Shown piece after piece: positions 56,906 through 64,000 of a DNA stretch of 64,000 nucleotides. Made by a program: the position numbers and the translations under genes. Source of the DNA: Rugalucina vietnamica (Eukaryota; Mollusca; Bivalvia; Lucinida; Lucinidae). Every line of letters begins with the position of its first letter. Position 1 is the stretch's first letter. The stretch spans positions 31,333,621 to 31,397,620 of the forward strand of contig OZ024870.1 in assembly GCA_964017185.1 (NCBI GenBank). The letters run 5' to 3'. The notes beneath the pieces are model-generated. The model saw only the letters and a program-made list of their open reading frames with translations, searched no databases and was not told where the DNA came from.

Positions 56906-57600
56906 GCTTCTTTGATCAATATAAAGAGCTTCTAGGCACGTTGTCGCCCTCTGATATGGTGCATTTGTCCTCCAGAAGCCGTTACGTATGTTACCCATTC
57001 AAACCAGAAATTTGCTCTAAGTTTGTAAAATACACTATGAATCTCTAATCTAAATGCCAAACCTAAATGTATCAATATCGTCTGATGAAAGAATGTTACG
57101 GGCACAAATATTGATATATTTAATCATTTTCATGCATCGATGGTGTTACGTATGTTACATTCTCAAAACAGTCTGTGTAATTGTTAATTACAGAACAGTA
57201 AGCTATTTTAATATACTTCTCTTTGCGAATTTCACTTTTAATATACTACGGGTGGCTTCGTTGATCAATATAAAGATTTTCTATGCACGTAGTCGCCCAA
57301 TGGTATGGTGCATTTGCCCTCCAGAAGCCGTTACGCACGTCGTATGATACCCATTCAAAACAGAAATATACTCTAAGTTTGAAAAATGCACTATGAATCT
57401 CTAAAATAAATTCCAAACCTAAATATATTAATGTCATCTGATGAAAGAATGTTACTGGCACATGCGTTGATACTTTTAATCACATATGTGCATCGATGGT
57501 GTTACGTATGTTACATTTTCAAAACAGACTGTTCAGAGTTTAATTACAGAACAGTAAGCTATTTTAATATACCTTTCTTTGCACATTTATATTTTAGATA
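56906..57600 (+). repeat. Diverged tandem duplication, 349-bp period
   Basis: 56906-57254 and 57255-57600 align throughout (GCTTC(T/G)TTGATCAATATAAA, ACTATGAATCTCTAA, TCTGATGAAAGAATGTTAC, GAACAGTAAGCTATTTTAAT). They are clearly diverged, with point changes and small indels. Each copy carries GTTACGTATGTTAC. Confidence 0.85.
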
Positions 57601-57609
57601 CACTGGTCT

Positions 57610-58160
57610 AAAAGACACTTATTCCTTTTCTTTTACATACCTGAAAAAACTAATCATCATGTCATTCCTTAGTCGAAAGTTATTGCATGTAGTCCACAGT
57701 AACTCACTTCAGATTATGAAAGAATAAAGTGTTCAAAGTCAACTATGAACAGACAAGTTTGAAAAAAAAGAAGAAAACATACACTCATCTTGTTGTAGAC
57801 CAATAACATATATGCCTTCTTTAAGTTGAATGCCCACTGCTTTGCCAGAAATGTGTACTTTTGATTGGTAAATATGGTAACGTATGTAACACATAATTAT
57901 TAAATATCAAAACTCAGTTTTTATAATTTTAATGCCGATAAAATGCTCATCGCTGTATGTAATTATGATTTAGCACTAATTTAGAAATCATATATATCAT
58001 CCTAAAATTTTAGGTGTTAAAACCTAAGGAAAACAAATAGTAATAAGATATAATAATCGTGACCTTAAGATTGTTTTCCGTTTTCCGGATTATGAAATGA
58101 CTCGCCGGCCATACAAAAGCACAATTCTGCGCATGCTAGTTCATTTTGTCTGGGTTCGGG
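57610..58160. other. Repeat-poor stretch, no gene recognised
   Basis: Only the motif GTAACGTATGTAAC at 57877 stands out. Confidence 0.35.
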
Positions 58161-58162
58161 AC

Positions 58163-58310
58163 ACATGTGAGACAAGCCAAGTTCTGCTTGTGCGTGTGCC
58201 AGGTGTTTTTTTTTCTCGGGGTTCTCCCGTTTTCGCCCCGCCTACCGTTTGGCCCGTCTCATATGAGCTGAAATAATATTGAAAGGGACGTTAAACGGAA
58301 CAAAAATTGT
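58163..58310 (+). repeat. SINE body fragment (second SINE family)
   Basis: ACATGTGAGACAAGCCAAG through GTCTCATATGAGCTGAAATA and GGGACGTTAAAC match 62720-62850. The tRNA-like head and A-tail are absent. Confidence 0.65.
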
Positions 58311-58319
58311 TCAGTCCTT

Positions 58320-59580
58320 GGTCATGAGCACTGCTTCAATATAAGTACCATTGATGTTCCAGGCATTGCCCGATGCGGTTGTTTTGTTTGATTTTGAGTT
58401 GATGCTTAACAGCCTAGCCAACAGTTATTGTCATATTGAGACGTTGACTCCATTTCATGGGACTTTTGCCCGAAAATCGGATGCCATGACATCCAAACAA
58501 TGCTTTAAATATAACCACCCAAGTAAGCCATTACGGCTTATACGTATGGGTGGTTTGATTTTAAAACGGCTCAGACCTGAGCGGTTAACTAGTAATAAGA
58601 TGGTCAGTAAGTAGCGTATAAGCTATGCCTGGAGGCAAAAGAAGCCCATCTAAGTCTTAAGGACCCGATTAGCGGGGCCCATATTCCCACCCGACCAACC
58701 TTCTGAGGGATTCTGCTTAGGCTGATTCGTTTGAGCGTTTCTGCTAAGGCTGAAAACATGTTTTTGGAGTTTTCACGTTATAAATGTGTCATCAAATGAT
58801 CATGCTTTGGTGGTACATTTTCATTTGTGTAGCGCTAATGGCAACAGAACAAGTGACGGACACTATTTACACTTGAACCAGATTGCCCAGCAGATGAACA
58901 GAATCGGCAAATGGTTTTTCGTACACCTTCTTATGTGCTGTTGGGAGTGTTATCATCTGTTTGCACAAGGTAGTTTGTGATTGATCGCTTTTCTCAGCAA
59001 CATTCCAAGCTTTCGTTTTACCAATGCCATTGTGTGGAGTCTCACCTAAACTGCCTTATTATGTAGTCATAACTTCTATTTCTTGAAGATATGGAATGGT
59101 CAAGAGTCTCACCAGGGCATCAAGGCTTGCTCAAAACGACAGACTGCTAGTATCGTGCTTTTTCAGGATTTCCAGCGTGGAACCATAATGTATTGCAATC
59201 ATTTGGCTAGAATAGACAGCAGCATAAAACCAAGACATCAAATGATTGTACCGTCAGAAGCATCGTGGCTGTTATGAAAATTCGCGTATCTGTGTCTCCA
59301 TTGTCTAAAGTGCAGTTACGTCATCCCTGGCAAGAAAGCATTTTCGTTATCTGTAAAAATGCATACACGTTGTTTGCACATCCTGTTCTATGTTCGGATT
59401 TCACACCGAGGGCCCTCAAGAAATTCACATTTTCTGTTATTACTGCTTTACATTGGATTTTGCCACTCACGGGGAACTGGTCTTTCTCGTTCATCTGATC
59501 TGATGGATTTACTCTACAGGTGTATATGAAACACTGCGTCAAATCAACAGTTTCGAAAGGCGCACACAAGCTGTAATACC
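58320..59580. other. Short unrecognised ORFs in a repeat-poor stretch
   Basis: ORFs of 64-87 codons (58351-58614, 58786-58980, 59083-59277, 59265-59498) occur on the plus strand in different frames. None shows a motif I recognise. Repeat P (copy 2) lies at 58612-58715. This could be a decayed element or gene; the sequence does not decide. Confidence 0.25.
58612..58715 (-). repeat. Dispersed repeat P, copy 2
   Basis: GCGTATAAGCTATGCCTGGAGGCA, AGCCCATCTA and GGCCCATATTCCCACCC are the reverse complement of segments of 11655-11750. Confidence 0.5.
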
Positions 59581-59935
59581 ACAAATAGTATAAAATAAAT
59601 GGGCCCAGGAGTTTGAGGATTATATCCGCATCTAGTTAGATGCGACTGTCAGTGCGATAATTGCGAAGTCTTTGTCTTCCTAAGTCATTAAGTTGGCACA
59701 TGTGATTCATCGTGGATCTTGTTCAAGGACACAACATAGCACCGAAGAGGTCGAACATTACACGATGGGTCCCCAACTCATAATATATACCTTTACAGTG
59801 CCCTATATGAAAAGGGTGTTACATACGTTACCATGAGCATACTGACAAGTAACCAGTGGGTCAACATATTCTAAACACCTTACTGTGTTCTATGCGAAAA
59901 CCTTTGCAGATAATTATGTGAGACCACTTTCATGT

Positions 59936-60127
59936 GAGCCGCAGCGCGCGAAAACCCTTCCGACAATATTCCTTCTACACAGTCACAGAATTTAGACGCT
60001 TGAAATTTCGGATTTAGGAAGACGTTTGAATTATCTGTGTAGAGTAAACAAGTGTGCTGATCAGCTGTGCAGTAACTGCATCTTTGTTTTCATATAGGAA
60101 GAATCTGGTTTTCGCATGAAGCGGCTC
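59936..60127. mobile_element. MITE-A copy, shortened
   Basis: GAGCCGCAGCGCGCGAAAACC and GGTTTTCGCATGAAGCGGCTC are the TIRs. GCTGATCAGCTGTGCAGTAACTGC remains of the palindrome. Confidence 0.75.
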
Positions 60128-60129
60128 AC

Positions 60130-61030
60130 TATATATACATTTATAATCACCAAAATGAGATCTACCCATGTTTGAACATTAAGGTGTTACATACGTTACC
60201 ATGAGCATACTTGCAAGTCACAGGCTGTGTATTTTAGCACACTAAACATGTGTTTATCAAAGTGTGTGTAAAATAGAACTAAATAATTTACACAAACATA
60301 TAACAGTTATTAATTTTGATATTTTTGTTGAAACGCCTACTTTTCAAATGTTACAGCATACGGCGGTACCCTTAGGAAATGTTAAATTATTTAAATAAAA
60401 TAAATTAAATATTTAATATAAATGTATGATTTTGTGTAATAGCCAAGTTGAACTATTGGTCAGTAAGAAAGGACCTATCGCTTTTAGAATATGACGAAAG
60501 AAATGCCAAAAACAAAAACGTTTTTGAACCCAAACCCCTATTTTCACGCCATAGATGTAGAAGTAACGTTTGTAACACCGTATAATGTCTAATTTCAACT
60601 TTTAAAGATCATAAAGGATGTCCGTTAAACTGTTCTAGTACGTGAAATAATTAGTGTTGTTGCATGATTAATGTGGGTGGAGCATAGTAGGTTTCACTTT
60701 TTTGTTGGTACAAATATATTTTGAATATGTAACTTATGTAACGAGCTACAGAAATATTGTGCACCACTTGCCGGGGCGACAACGTGCCTAGAACTCATCT
60801 AGGATGACCAATGGACCAATTGCATACTGCAAACAAAGTATGTGGAGGGTGTTGTGCGATTTCGTTAAATACGGTAGATACAGAATCTAGCGTCTCGCCT
60901 ACTGAGAAGAACCAACCCAGATGAAATCAATGTGAGGCTGTAATGCAAATACCTGTGTGGGAACAACATACCATTGATCCATCAGAATGATCAGTGAAAA
61001 GATGTTCCAAGACAGGACCTTGTATTAATT
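60130..61030. other. Repeat-poor stretch, no gene recognised
   Basis: Contains GTWAC-N4-GTWAC motifs at 60186, 60563 and 60729. No exon is supported. Confidence 0.35.
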
Positions 61031-61034
61031 GTTG

Positions 61035-61105
61035 CTTATTTATTACATCATTCTGCATCGGTTGTACTCAGTCATGTTGGTTGTCTCTGGATAACGAGTG
61101 TGGTA
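61035..61105 (-). mobile_element. Single end of transposon Q
   Basis: TACTCAGTCATGTTGGTTGT and CTCTGGATAACGAGT match the ends of 31982-32950. No partner end was identified. Confidence 0.45.
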
Positions 61106-61346
61106 TGATTCTTCTGGAATGAAGAAGTCATTGGCATTGCATTGTTCAATTCTTGACATAGCTTGGTTTTTTTTTTGTTTTTTTTTTTCTTTTATTTTTC
61201 TTTTTCTCTTTTTTTTTTTCAGATACAAAAATGATTACAATGTAAATTGTAGCAGACATGATTATCTGATCTCTCAGTTCACAGATAAACATTTCTCACA
61301 AATGAACGGCAACATGAGAAAACCTAACACCAGCTCAACACAATCT

Positions 61347-61578
61347 GGCCTCGAGGTTATAAAACTTTTTAACTCAGCTGAGACTAAAATTTATCCTGCT
61401 CATAAATGTTAAAATGCCAAATTTTGGCATTTTAACATTTATGAGCAGGATAAATTACAGGCTTTGGTGATCTAAACCTGAAATTTTAATTAATGTGCCC
61501 TATTTCAGTATTTATGAGCAGTTCACATTTCATGCTCAGCCAATTTGAGCATGAAAATAGTTTTATAACCTCGGGGCC
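61347..61578. mobile_element. MITE-C hairpin element, complete
   Basis: GGCCTCGAGGTTATAAAAC and GTTTTATAACCTCGGGGCC are the TIRs. The inner palindrome TGCTCATAAATGTTAAAATG and its inverse centre on CCAAATTTTGG. Confidence 0.8.
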
Positions 61579-61674
61579 TGGTCCGACAAAATCAGGAGAT
61601 GAAATTTGAGTTTTGAAAGAAGCGAAATACTAAGAACTTCTGTATGTAGGACATAATCATGTAGCCGAAACAAA

Positions 61675-61954
61675 CATCAGGAAAAACATATCGGTGAAAT
61701 GTATACCCCTTCAAACCCCACTTCTGTGTAGTAAAACTGGGGTATGCAGGGGTATACCTACTTTTCTTATCTTTGTTCCAAAACATAGATTGTGGGTACT
61801 CGTTAGAACTGCCTCCGCGAGATGGTTCTAATGAGTACCCACAATCAATGTTTTGAGCAAACATACTACAATTATCAAAATTTTTCCAATGAATTTTTCA
61901 ATTTTTAATGCTGAAAAAATTCTCTGTATATTGCATGGGCAAGTTTTCGTAATG
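61675..61954 (-). mobile_element. MITE-B copy, reverse orientation
   Basis: CATCAGGAAAAACAT at the left and GGGCAAGTTTTCGTAATG at the right. The hairpin GTTAGAACTGCCTCC..GAGATGGTTCTAA is slightly mutated. Confidence 0.75.
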
Positions 61955-62024
61955 AAGGCATTGATCTAGGCCTGAGCCATAGCCATTCAGCTGAGCTGCA
62001 ATGTTATTTTGATGCATAATCATA

Positions 62025-62058
62025 TTTGCAAGAAGCAGGTTTTCCCATGACGCGGCTC
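62025..62058. mobile_element. MITE-A right-end fragment
   Basis: GCAGGTTTTCCCATGACGCGGCTC is the terminal segment. The remainder of the element is missing or decayed. Confidence 0.5.
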
Positions 62059-62069
62059 AAATTATCTTC

Positions 62070-62620
62070 AGTATTTTTCTGGATGCCTATACAATAATGA
62101 ACTGTCTACTGCATTCCAGAAGAATGTTCCTGTTTTATTTCATACTTTCCATGTCTTTAGGAAAACTCTTTCTTTTAGGATTTCCAATCAGGTACAGTTC
62201 AACTTCATTATAACACTATCTTTGGGGTCCATGGAATAAGTGAAACTGTGTTGGGAACCATGACATGGCTGCGTTATATTGAAAACCACACTATAGTGGG
62301 AAGCATGGTATAATGAGGTGGAACTGTATAAAATTTAGATAAACGAAAATCTGGGTCTTTGGTATTTGCATGATATTGCAGTTCAGCACTACTGTCTATA
62401 CACCATCATTCAGTGAAAATCTGTTCACAAATAATAATTTTAAGCCAGAAAATAATTTTGGATAGGGCTTTTTATTAATGGCATTGTAAAAAATGTGAGC
62501 AAGGGAAGTAATTATTTTCTGGGAAAAACATCAAAATTGATTGTTTTGGGTTTGGAATGCACCAAACCAAAACAGAATAGTATATTGAACATTACTGAGC
62601 TCCAACTACTTAAAATCGTT
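62070..62620. other. Non-coding stretch, no gene recognised
   Basis: A possible palindromic repeat: CAACTTCATTATAACACTAT at 62200 and ATAATGAGGTGGAACTG at 62310 are partial inverted matches, hinting at a MITE of about 140 bp. Confidence 0.3.
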
Positions 62621-62625
62621 CCACT

Positions 62626-62879
62626 GCGGCCCCCGTGGCCGAGCGGTTAAGAGCGCTGTTTCTTAATCACTCGATCATCTCACCGCTGTGACTGGTGTGG
62701 GTTCGAGCCCCGCACTGGCCACATGTGAGACAAGCCAAGTTCTGCTTGCGCGTGTGCCAGGTGGTTTTTCTTGGGGCTCTCTCGTTTTTGCCCACCTACT
62801 GATTTGCCCGTCTCATATGAGCTGAAATAATCTTGCAAGGGATGTAAAACTGTATTTAAAAAAAAAAAAAAAAAAAAAA
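62626..62879 (+). repeat. tRNA-derived SINE, full length
   Basis: The head has an A-box TGGCCGAGCGGTTAAGAG (62637-62654) and B-box GGGTTCGAGCCCC (62699-62711), resembling a class II (Leu/Ser-type) tRNA with an insertion. The body (62720-62850) is shared with 5505 and 58163. It ends in an A-tail of about 23 bp. The head's acceptor stem does not pair well, so it is a SINE and not a tRNA gene. Confidence 0.8.
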
Positions 62880-62933
62880 TTGGTCCACAGATTTGCTAGA
62901 ATTTCAATTTTAATATGAATGGATTACATCCCT

Positions 62934-63085
62934 TGCTTTACGAAAACATGCCCATGTAATTAATAGTTTTCTTAAGTTGTAAAAATTGATCATTAGAAAA
63001 GAAAAATAGGTAAAGCCCTGCATACCCATACCCCATTTTACTACATTTATTAAAGTGGGTATTCATTGCACGCTTATTTCCCGAT
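62934..63085 (+). mobile_element. MITE-B copy with deleted hairpin
   Basis: CTTTACGAAAACATGCCCATG at the left and TTGCACGCTTATTTCCCGATG at the right are the TIRs. The whole central foldback is missing. Confidence 0.65.
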
Positions 63086-63089
63086 GGTA

Positions 63090-63305
63090 CATGTAAAATG
63101 CTTATCAATAAAAATTTTTGGGCATAGAATTTTCATCAATGAATCAATTTTGATTTTTTTGCACTTTTTAAGACTTTTAGAAGGACGAATCGATAATGAA
63201 TTTCTGGAGGAGTGTCAGAGAAGGGTGATTTTTAAAAAGATGGTGAGGACAGTTGCAAAATAAATTATTGACCAAGAGCTTTTAGCCTTATTGATAACCA
63301 ACAGA
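63090..63305 (+). other. Unrecognised short ORF, weak exon candidate
   Basis: After CTTTTTAAG the frame reads LLEGRIDNEFLEECQRRVIF to a stop at 63263. Composition is protein-like but there is no known motif. Confidence 0.15.
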
Positions 63306-63310
63306 TATGC

Positions 63311-63658
63311 GCAACACCAGTCATTTGTTATGATGCCCCTCCCCCCCCCCCCCCCCCTCCTACCCGACCTACAGTTATGGTTAAGGGTGGAGGATAGCCG
63401 GTCTAAAGTGAGGGGCAATTATATACTTGTATATTGTCCCTCAGTGTGGGGAAAATGACCTTTTGGCATAAGGATCCTTATATAGCCCTGTGAGATTTTC
63501 TAGGATTTGGCAAAGAGCATTTTTTTTACCTCTTAGAGTTAGTCCTTTTTGGGTGGGGCTGATAGCAGAGCACTATTGCCCTTAAAAACTGAAAAGTCAT
63601 AACAGCTAGCCCTTCCCCAAAGGTGGGAGGGGGGCTTTGCTTTCAAATGACTGATGCA
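63311..63658. mobile_element. Family M MITE
   Basis: CACCAGTCATTTGTTA and AAATGACTGATGCA are the TIRs. It shares C-runs, ATAGCCGGTCTAAAGTG and AGGATCCTTA with the copy at 12817. Confidence 0.7.
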
Positions 63659-63659
63659 T

Positions 63660-64000
63660 AACTTGACTGACCCCCCCTCCCCCACCCACCCCTGCCCCAC
63701 CCACCCCATTTCACAAATAAATTACTGGATAATTTTTTCACTGTTTTGGTCACAAACTCAAGTCACTCAATTTACATATCTTGTGAGCAATTTAATTTTC
63801 TTTGCACATAAAAAATATGTTTAACTAATAGACACACTACAGTTTACTGCTTCTCTTCTTGATCTGTTTCATAATAGAAATGGATCGCTAATGATTGTTT
63901 GCAGCATGTTCCAACTAAAATTAACACCATAGCATGAAACTTGGAAGACAACTTGAAAGCTTTTAACTGATGGTGGTATAGATAAGCTCAAAGAAATTTT
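63660..64000. other. Non-coding end of window
   Basis: A C-rich tract (63671-63706) is followed by AT-rich sequence. No gene is seen. Confidence 0.35.

Noticed and set aside
56686-57048. 120-codon ORF as a gene
   Set aside because: No ATG at the frame start, no known motif, and a diverged duplicate with stops; kept only as an unassigned frame.
61098-61412. 104-codon ORF with a hydrophobic Phe-rich segment suggesting a membrane protein
   Set aside because: The Phe run is a T-tract and the rest runs into MITE-C.
62626-62720. tRNA-Leu/Ser gene
   Set aside because: A- and B-boxes are good, but the stems pair poorly and the sequence continues into a SINE body with an A-tail.

Overview
The window looks like nuclear DNA from an animal, most probably a bivalve or closely related mollusc. 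The evidence is AT-rich sequence, a spliced exon of an animal phosphohistidine phosphatase, a ZMYM/QRICH1-type (DUF3504) recombinase relic, tRNA-derived SINEs and very dense short DNA transposons. The AGCTCACCTGAGCC-type repeats are, from memory, typical of bivalve genomes. The organism call is inference. No long ORF, rRNA, functional tRNA, operon or CRISPR is present.

The real coding content is tiny. (1) A 125-bp exon at 44087-44211 (+) has canonical splice sites and matches the central part of 14 kDa phosphohistidine phosphatase (PHPT1). Its partner exons were not found, so this window would be mostly intron of that gene, or the exon is an isolated copy. (2) A decayed tyrosine-recombinase (DUF3504 / Crypton-related) gene lies at 5750-7317. 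(3) A THAP-domain first exon lies inside a 1.7-kb transposon at 49224-50907. Other short ORFs are unrecognised or are shadows of repeats.

The rest is a layered transposon landscape. A family of about 235-bp palindromic MITEs (called MITE-A here) has about 30 copies, with GAGCC/GGCTC ends and 4-bp AT-rich target duplications. Other families are hairpin MITE-B and MITE-C, a GGGCC-ended hairpin family (K), a G/C-rich family (M), foldback elements and an unusual 390-430-bp hairpin family (N).

Three families of larger elements share one plan: a terminal hairpin, a partial inverted copy of it at the other end, and a core array of tandem repeats (D/D' at 7785, 22137-25463 and 52474-55690; E at 40258-42326; F at 14884-15969). 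They resemble Helentron-associated non-autonomous elements. Nesting is common: D' in D in MITE-C (52452-55915), D' in D (22137-25463), F in a TIR transposon G (14690-16408), a Kolobok-like element in MITE-A (49092-51013), MITE-A in MITE-A (10742-11168), and K in Q (31982-32950).

Tandem arrays include a 45-bp minisatellite (28.5-30.2 kb), a 146-bp array (40.8-42.0 kb), a 35-bp intronic minisatellite next to the PHPT1 exon whose unit copies that exon's 5' splice junction, and a near-identical 455-bp duplication (26.2-27.1 kb). The 56.1-60.9 kb stretch is comparatively repeat-poor. It holds a diverged 349-bp duplication and eight copies of a GTWAC-N4-GTWAC motif with no assigned function.
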